This document shows, piece by piece, positions 52,008 to 60,545 of a stretch of DNA of 61,547 bases. Source of the stretch: Desulfotomaculum sp. (GTDB taxonomy: Bacteria; Bacillota; Desulfotomaculia; Desulfotomaculales; Desulfallaceae); contig JAENYQ010000010.1 of the NCBI GenBank assembly GCA_016841675.1, positions 1 to 61,547 of the forward strand, read 5' to 3'. The position numbers and the translations under genes are program-made. Position 1 is the stretch's first letter, and each line of letters starts with the position of its first letter. Below the pieces are notes generated by a model that worked only from the letters and a program-made list of their open reading frames with translations, was not told the DNA's origin and did not search any database.

Positions 52008-52808
52008 ATGCAGTTGAACAACCCGTTGGACGTATATAAGCATCTGCCTAAAACAAATTGCCGGGAGTGTCAGGAACCAACCTGCCTGGCCTTTGCTGCC
52101 GCGGTGATTCAGGGTAAAAAAAAGCTTGGAAATTGTCCCCACCTGGATCAAAGCGTTCTTGAAAAAATTAATATTATAACCAATGAACCGGTTTCCTTGG
52201 CCAAGCAGCAAGAGCAAATCCTAATGCAGTTACAAAAAGATATTACCGCCGTAGACTTTGCTTCTTCAGCAGAAAGACTGGGTGCGGCTTTGAGTGGGGA
52301 GAAGTTGGCTATAAAAGTGCTGGGCAGGGACTTTGTTGTTGATACTGGGGGAAATATAACCTCAGCCTGCCACGTAATTCCTTGGGTGACGATACCACTT
52401 TTAAGTTACATCATTTCAAGCGCGGGTAATGATGTTACCGGAACCTGGATGCCATTCAGGGAAATCAAAAACGGCATGACCTGGCTGCCACTATATGAAC
52501 AGAGATGTGAAAAACCTTTAAAGCAGATTGCCGATAACTATACCGGTCTTTTTGCAGATCTATTACAAATTTTTGGCGGCAAGCAGATAGATAACAACTC
52601 AAATGAAGAAATTCACCTCGTTCTGTATCCGCTGCCCAAAGTTCCTATCCTGATTAAATACAAACCAAAGGACGAACTGGATTCCAAATTAAATATTTTC
52701 TTTGACCGGACAGTGGAAGAAAATCTTAACATTGAATCATTATACTTTATCTGTGCCGGCCTGGTGGTTATGTTCGAAAAGATCGCCGTCAGACACGGTA
52801 AACGTTAG
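52008..52808 (+). CDS. DUF3786 Fe-S protein
   Basis: A 266-residue protein whose N-terminus has the 4Fe-4S motif NCRECQEPTCLAFA...NCPH (Cys at about residues 18, 21, 26, 43), the same type as in the corrinoid Fe-S protein of acetyl-CoA synthase (AcsC/CdhE) and in GrdX-like adapter proteins. The remainder is DUF3786-like (GTWMPFREIKNGMTW, YPLPKVPILIKYK). Such genes occur in acetogens, sulfate reducers and Dehalococcoides; the electron-transfer or activation role is unproven. ATG follows GAAAGGGGTAATACACAT. Confidence 0.8.
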   Translation: MQLNNPLDVYKHLPKTNCRECQEPTCLAFAAAVIQGKKKLGNCPHLDQSVLEKINIITNEPVSLAKQQEQILMQLQKDITAVDFASSAERLGAALSGEKLAIKVLGRDFVVDTGGNITSACHVIPWVTIPLLSYIISSAGNDVTGTWMPFREIKNGMTWLPLYEQRCEKPLKQIADNYTGLFADLLQIFGGKQIDNNSNEEIHLVLYPLPKVPILIKYKPKDELDSKLNIFFDRTVEENLNIESLYFICAGLVVMFEKIAVRHGKR

Positions 52809-52982
52809 TTTTGTCTCTATCCTTGAGGATTGACATTACATTGACATCTTATGACCCCTAGTTTGAAAAATCAAAATGAAATTGATCTGGCTTTTTAAAT
52901 AAACCTCATCACTAATCGTTAGTTGAAATTCATTTATAACATTTAGTATAGGACTTAATTTGACTTGAGTTTTGTTTCAAAG

Positions 52983-53717
52983 TTACTGACGGGTGGTCAC
53001 TTCTTGCACTGTTTTGGCCCAGACTTCCGGTTCGACCTGGCGGTACTTGTAGCCGCCGACCCGATAATCGCGGCCTGGAACTGCTTTTTTTTGCAGCAGT
53101 TCGGGGCCACAGCTTTTTAACAGACGGTAAAAGTTCAGAATTTGGCCGGGACCGATATTGGTGTCTACTTGGGTGGCAAAAACCCAAATTACCTGGGGTA
53201 GTTTTATAAGCATGGTTGGCGTGGTTAAAGCGCTTGCCAACTGCCTTATCTCTACCTGCAGATTGACCGGGCCGTCCACATAGCGGCCTTCAAAAACGTC
53301 TACAAAATTTGTATCTACGCCGGCCATTTGGATGGTGCCTATTAGCTTACTGGCATCAGTTAGTGATTTTTGGTCTACGCTGATGTAGGTTTCTATTGGC
53401 GTACCAAACAATTGCTCCAGCTGGCGGATCAGTTTAACTCTGCCGTGTTTTAAGTAATATTCGGCTAACGTCAGATTATCATTGTCCTTCCCTAGACATG
53501 CGTACAGGGGGACTGACACAATGCCCAGCGGACCCGCGTGATTTGGGAAAAAGGTCAGGTTAACTGCTTTTAACCTTGGTCCGTCGGTCCAGAATACAAT
53601 TGTGCTTTGGGGAGTGTTGTAGGATTCCATCTCTTCAGTTAGCGCAAAAACACTGGAATTACAGTGTAGTAAGAGTAATGTAACTAAAACAAAGATAAAC
53701 AATTTAGCCCGCAACAA
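52983..53717 (-). CDS. exported LCP-like (LytR-CpsA-Psr) protein
   Basis: A 244-residue protein starting at TTG 53717 behind AAAGAGG, with a signal peptide (LFIFVLVTLLLLHCNSSVFA). The core resembles the LCP domain: an initial strand (IVFWTDG), a SVPL strand, IETYISVDQKSLTDASKLIG and a late RLLKSC helix. LCP enzymes attach wall polymers to peptidoglycan, but the Arg/Asp residues that bind the lipid pyrophosphate are not evident. It may be a divergent or non-catalytic relative. The frame stays open further upstream without a ribosome-binding site. Confidence 0.5.
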   Translation of the reverse strand: MLRAKLFIFVLVTLLLLHCNSSVFALTEEMESYNTPQSTIVFWTDGPRLKAVNLTFFPNHAGPLGIVSVPLYACLGKDNDNLTLAEYYLKHGRVKLIRQLEQLFGTPIETYISVDQKSLTDASKLIGTIQMAGVDTNFVDVFEGRYVDGPVNLQVEIRQLASALTTPTMLIKLPQVIWVFATQVDTNIGPGQILNFYRLLKSCGPELLQKKAVPGRDYRVGGYKYRQVEPEVWAKTVQEVTTRQ

Positions 53718-53846
53718 TTGAACCTCTTTCCAAATACAAACAGGTCCGGCACAATCGGAGCCTGCAATTTGCCGTCCAGTTTTTATTACAAAGTTTAACT
53801 CTGGTATTGGTATTTTATCCACTAGGCTAGTGTTTATATAATGCAT

Positions 53847-54183
53847 CCTTTCAGATTACACCAAACCCCACCAAAAATTTAGTTTTTCATGAGACACTAC
53901 CCTGAAAATAGACTTTAGGTTGTCATCCTGAGTCGTAGGGGCACCCCTTGCGGGTGCCCGAATTAATGATGCGGGGTATGGATGAACCGGGATTCCTCAC
54001 TTTGTTCAAATTAAGCTTGTCATCCTGAGCGCAGCGAAGGATCTGGTTTTAAGATTCTTCGCTGCGCTCAGAATGACAGACTTAATGACAAGGTTCTTCA
54101 CTACTGTATTCATAGCAATGACAATCCAAGCAGATTCTCATCCCACTGATGTTGCCGCGACAGCGGGCGGCATGGGCGTCTAT
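53847..54183. other. 337-base repeat-rich intergenic region
   Basis: No gene. Most of it is dispersed repeat sequence (53895-54130); a GGGCACCCCTTGCGGGTGCCC hairpin lies at about 53939-53959. Confidence 0.7.
53895..54130. repeat. composite dispersed repeat
   Basis: CCTGAAAATAGACTTTAGG-TTGTCATCCTGAG (as at 22153) is followed by a GGGCACCCC hairpin, then GTCATCCTGAGCGCAGCGAA...GAATGACAGA (54017-54081), nearly identical to 25507-25573, and TGTATTCATAGCAATGACA (54105-54123), a module of the 227-bp family. Confidence 0.75.
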
Positions 54184-54465
54184 CTAGAAATAAAATTCGG
54201 TAGGCGGGTTACTGCTGTATGTCTTGATGCAGCGACCTTTGGATGATCTGAACAGGTCCCGATAAAGCCGGTCAAAGTCTTCCTTGGGCAGGCAGATGTA
54301 GCCGTCTGTGTTGGCCAGACAGCCGTTGACAGACATATTAAAAAAGATGTGATGGCGGGTTATTCTGATGATAGTGAGCAGGTACTCGTTTTCATGCATT
54401 CCAGTCCCGATGCCTCCTATGTAAGTAACCTTGCATCTTACTATAAAAATTGCAACTATTGTCAT
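54184..54465 (-). CDS. hypothetical protein (93 aa)
   Basis: A 93-residue frame with a hydrophobic N-terminus (VAIFIVRCKV) and a C-terminal VNGCLANTDGYICLPKEDFD-RLYRD stretch. The latter recalls the GC(I/V)R...D..LY catalytic region of L,D-transpeptidases (YkuD fold), where the cysteine is the nucleophile, but the rest of that domain is missing. It could be a small protein of its own or a C-terminal fragment. The ribosome-binding site is weak, and a later start (ATG 54399) is possible. Confidence 0.4.
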   Translation of the reverse strand: MTIVAIFIVRCKVTYIGGIGTGMHENEYLLTIIRITRHHIFFNMSVNGCLANTDGYICLPKEDFDRLYRDLFRSSKGRCIKTYSSNPPTEFYF

Positions 54466-54509
54466 TTACTAATATTTTATAGTAAAATACCCTCACGATC
54501 CAATACTCA

Positions 54510-54538
54510 TTGACATTGGCAAGTTAGATGTATATACT
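54510..54538 (+). promoter_or_regulatory. sigma-A-type promoter of hisG
   Basis: TTGACA (54510-54515), 17-base spacer, TATACT (54533-54538), about 60 bases upstream of the hisG start. Confidence 0.75.
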
Positions 54539-54599
54539 TTTTATTATACTTTAATGTACTAAACAGATAACGAGATAAAGCAAGGAGGCTCACCAGGCA

Positions 54600-55475
54600 A
54601 TGGAACAAAAACTAAAGCTGGGGCTGCCCAAGGGCAGTTTGCAAGAATCAACATTTCAGCTTTTTAAGCGGGCGGGATTCAATATTTCGGTCCGCCGTCG
54701 TTCATATTTTCCCAGTATTGACGACCCGGAAATTGAAGTGGTGTTGATGCGGGCTCAGGAAATCCCCAGGTATGTTAACAGCGGAGTGCTTGACGCCGGA
54801 CTAAGCGGACTGGACTGGGTACTGGAAAATGAAGCGGATGTGATAGAGGTGGCCGACCTATCCTACTCCAAGCAAACCACCAATCCCATACGAGTGGTGT
54901 TGGCCGTGGCCGAACACAGCAGTATTAAGAATGTCCAGGATTTGCAGGGCAAACGTATTGCCACTGAACTGGTGCGGTTGACCAATAATTACCTGGCCAA
55001 ATACAATGTTACCGCCAAGGTGGAATTTAGTTACGGAGCCACAGAGGTTAAAGTACCTCAGTTGGTGGACGCTATCGTTGATATTACTGAGACCGGCAGT
55101 TCACTAAAGGCCAATAAACTACGGGTTATTGATACCATACTGGTTTCCACCACCAGGCTGCACGCTAATAAGGCTGCCTGGGAGAATCCTTTCATCAAGG
55201 AAAAGCTGCAAAATTTGTCGGTATTGCTGCTGGGCGCACTGCGGGCTGATTCCAAAGTAGGTCTTAAGATGAACGTCCCCGGCGACAAACTGGACGATGT
55301 GCTGGCTATTCTACCGGCTATGAAGCACCCCACAGTTTCCCAGCTGATTAACAGCGACTGGATAGCCATAGAGGTTGTGCTGGACGAGAAGAAGGCGCGT
55401 GATTTAATCCCTGCGCTGCGCCGGGTGGGCGCCCAGGATATTATCGAGTATCCCTTAAACAAGGTAATCCCGTAA
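54600..55475 (+). CDS. hisG: ATP phosphoribosyltransferase, long form
   Basis: A 291-residue HisG: catalyses the first step of histidine synthesis (ATP + PRPP). LGLPKGSLQE at the start, GLSGLDWVLE and DITETGSSLKANKL (PRPP site) are clear, and the C-terminal ~75 residues form the ACT-like domain for histidine feedback, so it does not need HisZ. ATG has AAGGAGG 12 bases upstream. No other his gene is in the window. Confidence 0.95.
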   Translation: MEQKLKLGLPKGSLQESTFQLFKRAGFNISVRRRSYFPSIDDPEIEVVLMRAQEIPRYVNSGVLDAGLSGLDWVLENEADVIEVADLSYSKQTTNPIRVVLAVAEHSSIKNVQDLQGKRIATELVRLTNNYLAKYNVTAKVEFSYGATEVKVPQLVDAIVDITETGSSLKANKLRVIDTILVSTTRLHANKAAWENPFIKEKLQNLSVLLLGALRADSKVGLKMNVPGDKLDDVLAILPAMKHPTVSQLINSDWIAIEVVLDEKKARDLIPALRRVGAQDIIEYPLNKVIP

Positions 55476-55483
55476 AGTGAACC

Positions 55484-55556
55484 GGGGTCAGGCCCTGCGT
55501 AACTGCATAATTACATAAGTATTATGTGATTATGCAGTTACGCAGGGCCTGACCCC
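55484..55556. repeat. 73-base GGGGTCAGGCCCTG palindrome
   Basis: GGGGTCAGGCCCTGCGTAAC and the inverse form a nearly perfect hairpin over the full 73 bases, with ACATAAGTATTATGT at the centre. It begins 9 bases after hisG stops and can act as a terminator. Same outer core as 23533-23606, different inner sequence. Confidence 0.92.
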
Positions 55557-55627
55557 GTTCTTTTAGCATAAAATAATCTTGGTTCGGTATGATAATGACA
55601 GTCGAAAATGCCGGTGTTCATGACTTT

Positions 55628-55656
55628 TTGTCACGCCCGGTCTCAAGGCATAATAT
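55628..55656 (+). promoter_or_regulatory. probable promoter of the rhomboid gene
   Basis: TTGTCA (55628-55633), 17-base spacer, TAATAT (55651-55656). A TATAAT eight bases further on lacks a correctly spaced -35. Confidence 0.5.
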
Positions 55657-55700
55657 GCTATAATTAAATTTATCATCGGCGCATGAGAGGGGGCAGCAGA

Positions 55701-56387
55701 TTGATACCGCTCAGGGACAGTGCTAAGTCCAGCACATTCCCCTTTGTCAATATTGCCATCATTGTGTTGAATCTGGTGATTTACGTCAACGAAGTACTAC
55801 TGGAGCCCTTTGAACTAAATCAGTTTTTTTACACTTACGGTCTGATCCCGGCCGATGCTTTAAACGCTTTTTATACCGGTGCTGCTTTCACACCGCTGCT
55901 GGTGAATTTTATTACTTCCACATTTGTACATGGCGGTTGGTTTCATGTGCTGGGTAACATGCTTTTCTTATGGGTGTTCGGTGACAACGTGGAAGACCGA
56001 TTGGGACACGCCAAATATCTGTTGTTTTATTTGCTGGTCGGTATGGCAGGCGGGGCGGCACACATTATGACCAACCCTGCTTCTACCGTGCCCGTCGTTG
56101 GAGCCAGCGGTGCCGTGGCCGGAGTGTTGGGCGCATATATTATCGCTTTCCCCCATTCCCGTATCCTGGCCCTGGTGCCATTGCTTATCATATTCTTCCT
56201 CGCTGAAATACCGGCTATCGTTTTTATCGCTATTTGGTTTGTGCTGCAGTTGTTTAATGGGGTGGCCTCCCTAGGTGGAACTGCCGCTCCGATTGCTTAT
56301 TGGGCTCATATCGGCGGTTTTGTGATTGGCGCGGTGCTGATTAAAGTATTGGCTCAGCGCCGGGAAAGTAATTACTTCCGCCCGTAA
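55701..56387 (+). CDS. rhomboid family intramembrane serine protease
   Basis: A 228-residue polytopic protein with six or more helices. The catalytic serine is in VVGASGAVAGVLGAY and the histidine in YWAHIGGFVIG; the loop-1 and helix-2 motifs FVHGGWFHVLGNMLFL are intact. It should cleave transmembrane substrates within the membrane. TTG 55701 lies 9 bases after GAGAGGGGG; ATG 55683 precedes that site. Confidence 0.92.
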   Translation: MIPLRDSAKSSTFPFVNIAIIVLNLVIYVNEVLLEPFELNQFFYTYGLIPADALNAFYTGAAFTPLLVNFITSTFVHGGWFHVLGNMLFLWVFGDNVEDRLGHAKYLLFYLLVGMAGGAAHIMTNPASTVPVVGASGAVAGVLGAYIIAFPHSRILALVPLLIIFFLAEIPAIVFIAIWFVLQLFNGVASLGGTAAPIAYWAHIGGFVIGAVLIKVLAQRRESNYFRP

Positions 56388-56408
56388 AAAAACAGCAGCT
56401 TTAACGGC

Positions 56409-56437
56409 TTGACACCCATTAATGACAGTGTTAATGT
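56409..56437 (+). promoter_or_regulatory. probable promoter of the PspC gene
   Basis: TTGACA (56409-56414), 17-base spacer, TAATGT (56432-56437). Confidence 0.55.
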
Positions 56438-56519
56438 TTTTACATAATGACTGGTTAGTGTCTCGTGATAAGATCTTTTAGGCTGAACTAGTTAACTTTA
56501 GTTTAAAGGAGTCTGTCAG

Positions 56520-56723
56520 ATGGCCAAACAATTAAAAAAACTGTGCCGATCAAGCCGCCACCGGATGATTGCCGGGATATGCGGGGGGATAGCTGAATAT
56601 TTTGATGTGGATCCCACGGTGGTGAGGCTTGGTTATGTGATTGTATCGGTTTTTTCCGTGGCTTTCCCAGGTATCCTGGTGTACCTGATCGCCTGGCTGC
56701 TGATGCCTCAGGATTTTGAGTAA
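56520..56723 (+). CDS. PspC-domain small membrane protein
   Basis: A 67-residue protein: basic N-terminus, RMIAGICGGIAEYFDVDPTV (the PspC signature) and a C-terminal membrane helix ending LIAWLLMPQ. Stand-alone PspC proteins are common in Firmicutes and relate to envelope stress. ATG follows AAAGGAGTCTGTCAG. A terminator and then the 227-bp element follow. Confidence 0.92.
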   Translation: MAKQLKKLCRSSRHRMIAGICGGIAEYFDVDPTVVRLGYVIVSVFSVAFPGILVYLIAWLLMPQDFE

Positions 56724-56735
56724 GGAATAATTAAC

Positions 56736-56761
56736 GCGCCGAGCAGTCGGCGCTTTTTTTT
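56736..56761 (+). terminator. terminator of the PspC gene
   Basis: GCGCCGA (56736-56742) and TCGGCGC (56747-56753) pair around GCAG, followed by eight T residues. The 227-bp element has inserted at the end of this T-tract. Confidence 0.88.
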
Positions 56762-56762
56762 A

Positions 56763-56989
56763 ACATGGTTATACCGTTAACTCAGTAAGTGGTACAGCGT
56801 CGTGTCATTGCTATGAATGCAAGAACTTAAGAACCTTTTAAGCCTGTCATTCTGAGCGCAGCGAAGAATCTTAAAACCAGATCCTTCGCTAACGCTCTTA
56901 GATGACAGCTCTCCCCCGCGGTGCGCAATTGTTTATTAAAAATGTATATCTCATCAATGGGGATTACTGAGTAAAGGGAATAATCATGT
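56763..56989 (+). mobile_element. 227-bp MITE-like element (copy B)
   Basis: Same length and, as far as I can read, the same sequence as 37607-37833. It is flanked by TTTTTA direct repeats (56757-56762 and 56990-56995), a different 6-bp sequence from the AGTTTA around copy A, as expected of two independent insertions with target duplication. From 56990 to 57273 nothing else is evident except the leader of the next gene. Confidence 0.88.
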
Positions 56990-57273
56990 TTTTTAATTAT
57001 GACATCTCGAAATACTAACCATTAAAAATTCGGGCCAAACAGACCTCAGTTATGGAATGTTAGCTAATAAGTCTGAGCCGTTTTGTAAACCCTAATTAAA
57101 GTCACAAGAGTAAAATAATAATTATAATGCGAATTACAAATAATTTTAGTATTTAAACTTTTTAGTGCCGCGGTTTACTCTACTTGGTATAGCTTGTATA
57201 ATCATATTGCAATATACCTTTTTATACCTTCCCCATAGTGACCTATTTAATCGAAATTAACGAGGTGGAGAAA

Positions 57274-59382
57274 TTGGCTGAACTTACAAAGATGGTCCGG
57301 CCCGGATCGGTGGCCGTGGTAGGCGCTTCCGCTGCCGTTGGAAAAATCGGCAACACCATCTTGAACAATATTATCAGCAGCGGTTTTGACGGTAAAATCT
57401 ATCCGATCAACCCCAAGGAAAAGGAAATTAAGGGTATTACAGCATATCCGTCGGTCATTGATATCAAGGAACCAGTGGACATGGCGGTTATTGCCGTGCC
57501 GGCATCCCGAGTTCCGGATGTGGCCGAAGATTGTGGAAAAGCCGGGGTAAAAAACCTGGTGGTTATATCCGCCGGCTTCAAAGAGGTCGGCCCCGATGGG
57601 TTGGAGTTGGAAAAGCGTCTGGCTAATATTTGCCGTCAGTACGGGATGCGCATGCTTGGCCCCAACGTGGTGGGGTTAATTGATACCCACACACCGATTA
57701 ACGCTTCTTTTTCCGGCACCTTTCCCCGGCAGGGTGAAATTGCTTTTTTCTCCCAGAGCGGTGCTATGCTGGTGGCTATTTTGGATTGGAGTGCCGCCGG
57801 CGGGCTTGGTTTTAGCCGGGTGGTTAGTCTGGGTAACAAGGCAGACCTTTCTGAAATTGACTTTATCGAAGATGCCGCGGATGATCCAAACACCAAGGTT
57901 ATTTTATGCTATATTGAGGACATAGTGGATGGGCGCCGTTTTCTGGAAGTAGTCTCCCGGGCCGTGCGTAAAAAGCCGGTTATTATCCTCAAGTCTGGCA
58001 CCAGTCAGGCTGGTGCACAAGCGGCTTCCTCACATACAGGAGCTCTGGCGGGCAGCGATCTGGCCTACGAAGTAGCATTTCGCCAGTGTGGTGTTATCCG
58101 GGCCCACACTATGACCGAGCTGTTTGACCTGGCCGTGGCATTTGCCATGGCACCGGTGCCACGGGGCAGTCGGGTGGCTATAGTAACTAATGCCGGTGGG
58201 CCAGGGATTATTGCTACAGATAATGTGGAAGACGCTGGTTTGCAGATGGCTCGTTTTACCAAGGAAACCATAGTCGAATTAAGGGCCAAAATGCCCGCGG
58301 AGGCGGGTTTATACAACCCGGTGGACGTTCTGGGGGATGCCAGGGTAGACCGCTACAGGCTGGCGTTGCAAAAAGTTTGTGCTGATCCCAACGTGGACAG
58401 TGTAGTGGTGCTGGTGTGTCCTGTCGATGTGACTGAACCGGTTCAGACCGCCGAGGCGATCTTGGAAATGCGGGAGGCTTTCCCGGAAAAGCCGATTTTC
58501 GCCGCTTATATGGGCGGTGAAAGCCTGGCTGAGGGTGCCGGTTTACTGGTTCGGGCGGGAGTACCCTGTTACACTTTCCCAGAACCGGCCATTGCGTCCA
58601 TTAGGGGATTGGTTCGCTATAACGAACTTCTTAATACACCGGAAGAGGGGACCTCTGCTTCCCTCAAGGGTATCGACCGCAGCGGGGTTAAGGCCATTTT
58701 TTACGATGTTATCAGGGACCAGCGATTGGTGCTGTTGGGCAGTGAGGCGGCGGAAGTGGCCAACTGCTACGGAATACCGGCAACACCCATCACTTTGGCT
58801 ACAACGCCCCAAGAAGCGGTTTCTGAAGCAGATAAAATGGGTTACCCGGTGGTCATGAAAGTGGCCTCGCCAAAGATTTTGCACAAAACAGATGTAGGCG
58901 GGGTAAAAATCGGACTTAAAGATGCCGCCGAAGTACGGGAAGCTTTTACGGATATCATGGACAACGTGTATGGTTATATGCCTCAGGCAGTGATCTATGG
59001 AGTTGAGGTGCAGAAAATGATGCCCAAGGGAGACGAACTAATCGTGGGCATGACCAGGGACGTTCAGTTTGGCCCGCTAATTGCCTTCGGCCTCGGTGGC
59101 ATCTACGTAAACCTGCTCAAAGACGTTAGTTTCCGACTGGCTCGAGGTCTGTCGGCTCGGGAAATCGGGATTATGCTTCGTGAAACCAAGGCCTATACTC
59201 TGCTGCGGGGATACCGGGGTGCAAAGCCCAGGGATATTGAAGCCGTTGTCGACGTAATCAAACGCGTGGCAGCCCTGGTTACTGATTTCCCGGAAATAAC
59301 TGAGATGGATATTAACCCGGTTTTTGCTTATGAAGAAGGCAAGGGGCTATCCGCCCTGGATATAAAAATCACCATATCGTGA
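57274..59382 (+). CDS. ADP-forming acyl-CoA (acetate-CoA) ligase family
   Basis: A 702-residue fused enzyme: CoA-binding Rossmann domain (VAVVGASAAVGKIGN), two succinyl-CoA-ligase-like domains including SSHTGALAGSD with the phospho-accepting histidine, and a C-terminal ATP-grasp domain (GYPVVMKVASPKILHKTDVGG). Such enzymes make ATP from acetyl-CoA or other acyl-CoAs (Acd), or activate acids in reverse. TTG 57274 is chosen for GAGGTGG 5 bases upstream; GTG 57238 has none. It is followed after 13 bases by a P-loop/DRTGG-type gene, forming an operon. Confidence 0.9.
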   Translation: MAELTKMVRPGSVAVVGASAAVGKIGNTILNNIISSGFDGKIYPINPKEKEIKGITAYPSVIDIKEPVDMAVIAVPASRVPDVAEDCGKAGVKNLVVISAGFKEVGPDGLELEKRLANICRQYGMRMLGPNVVGLIDTHTPINASFSGTFPRQGEIAFFSQSGAMLVAILDWSAAGGLGFSRVVSLGNKADLSEIDFIEDAADDPNTKVILCYIEDIVDGRRFLEVVSRAVRKKPVIILKSGTSQAGAQAASSHTGALAGSDLAYEVAFRQCGVIRAHTMTELFDLAVAFAMAPVPRGSRVAIVTNAGGPGIIATDNVEDAGLQMARFTKETIVELRAKMPAEAGLYNPVDVLGDARVDRYRLALQKVCADPNVDSVVVLVCPVDVTEPVQTAEAILEMREAFPEKPIFAAYMGGESLAEGAGLLVRAGVPCYTFPEPAIASIRGLVRYNELLNTPEEGTSASLKGIDRSGVKAIFYDVIRDQRLVLLGSEAAEVANCYGIPATPITLATTPQEAVSEADKMGYPVVMKVASPKILHKTDVGGVKIGLKDAAEVREAFTDIMDNVYGYMPQAVIYGVEVQKMMPKGDELIVGMTRDVQFGPLIAFGLGGIYVNLLKDVSFRLARGLSAREIGIMLRETKAYTLLRGYRGAKPRDIEAVVDVIKRVAALVTDFPEITEMDINPVFAYEEGKGLSALDIKITIS

Positions 59383-59395
59383 GGTGTCTGGTAAA

Positions 59396-60457
59396 ATGAA
59401 AAACCTGTTTGTAGCTGGTAATCCCGGTAGTGGAAAAACTGCGGTGGCCCTGGGTCTGGCTCTCAAGTTTAAGGAACTGGGATACCGGGTGGGGTATTTC
59501 AAACCGGTGGACAGCGGCAGGAAATCAGCTTCCGGCAAAATCCCGGGCGGGGATGCCGTATTGATGAAAGAAGTGCTGGGTATGGAGGCACCGGCGGGTT
59601 TAATCAGTCCGGTAATGGCCGGCCCGGGCTATCTGAATAAGTTTGGTGGTAAGGCTGGCACCATCGACGAGATAATGGATGCCTACAGGCAAGTTTCCGA
59701 GGGGTACGACATTATGTTACTGGAAGGGGCGGTTTATCCCTACGCCCTAGCCTCAGTGGGCTTAGACTCGGCGGTACTGGCGAAAAAACTGGAGTCTTTG
59801 TTGCTTAACGTGTTTAAAGTTGAAGATGATTACAGCTTGGACCAAGCCATATTCTATAACAGTTACATGGCTTGCGTGCAAACCCCGGTGGCGGGAACGG
59901 TTTTCAGCAATGTCTCTCGTATATTGCTGGCTAAAGCCGAAGATGTTTTCCGGATTAATTTGGAAGAAAAGGGATATAGGGCGCTGGGAGTTATTCCTAG
60001 TAGGCCGGAAATCGCCGCTCCCACTGTGGGTGAATACCAGGAGCGTCTGGGCGCCGAAGTACTGGTAGGACATGAAAATATGGACCGCTTGGTGGAGGAT
60101 GTTATTGTCGGTGCCATGACCATGGATAGTGCACTGACGTACCTGCGCCGGGCAGCCAATAAAGCAGTGGTACTGGGCGGTGACCGGGCGGACTTGGCCC
60201 TGGCAGCCCTGGAAACCCATACATCAGTGCTGATTCTTACCGGCGGCCTATATCCGGATGTTAAGGTTCTTTCCAGGGCTGGGGAAAAGGGCGTGCCCGT
60301 GCTGTTGACTTACCAAGATACTTACACTGTGATTGAGATGCTGGGCGAGGTGTCCAGGCACATCAAACCTACCGATAAGGTGGGCATATCCATTGCCCTG
60401 GATAATATCAACCGTTACTGTGACTGGCAGTACCTGCTAAAGGCACTGGATAGTTAA
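59396..60457 (+). CDS. P-loop (BioD-like) and DRTGG-domain protein
   Basis: A 353-residue protein. The N-terminal half is a dethiobiotin-synthetase-like P-loop domain (AGNPGSGKTAVALGLA, KPVDSG, LLEGAVYP). The C-terminal half (about 215-320) has the DRTGG-type pattern (VIVGAMTMDSALTYLRR, VVLGGDRADLALAAL, ILTGGLYPD). The same two-domain layout forms the N-terminus of long phosphotransacetylases, without the catalytic PTA part here. Stand-alone copies lie next to ADP-forming acyl-CoA synthetases in several anaerobes, so a sensing or regulatory role in acyl-CoA metabolism is inferred. ATG 59396 has GAGGTG 9 bases upstream. Confidence 0.85.
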   Translation: MKNLFVAGNPGSGKTAVALGLALKFKELGYRVGYFKPVDSGRKSASGKIPGGDAVLMKEVLGMEAPAGLISPVMAGPGYLNKFGGKAGTIDEIMDAYRQVSEGYDIMLLEGAVYPYALASVGLDSAVLAKKLESLLLNVFKVEDDYSLDQAIFYNSYMACVQTPVAGTVFSNVSRILLAKAEDVFRINLEEKGYRALGVIPSRPEIAAPTVGEYQERLGAEVLVGHENMDRLVEDVIVGAMTMDSALTYLRRAANKAVVLGGDRADLALAALETHTSVLILTGGLYPDVKVLSRAGEKGVPVLLTYQDTYTVIEMLGEVSRHIKPTDKVGISIALDNINRYCDWQYLLKALDS

Positions 60458-60482
60458 CCCGAAAAACTTGTTTAAATGAATG

Positions 60483-60506
60483 CCGGAGGCAAAACCTCCG
60501 GTTTTT
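60483..60506 (+). terminator. terminator of the acyl-CoA synthetase operon
   Basis: CCGGAGG (60483-60489) and CCTCCGG (60495-60501) pair around CAAAA, then TTTTT. Confidence 0.88.
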
Positions 60507-60545
60507 CCCATTATCAAGGAAAGTATACGCGAAAACAATCGTAAC

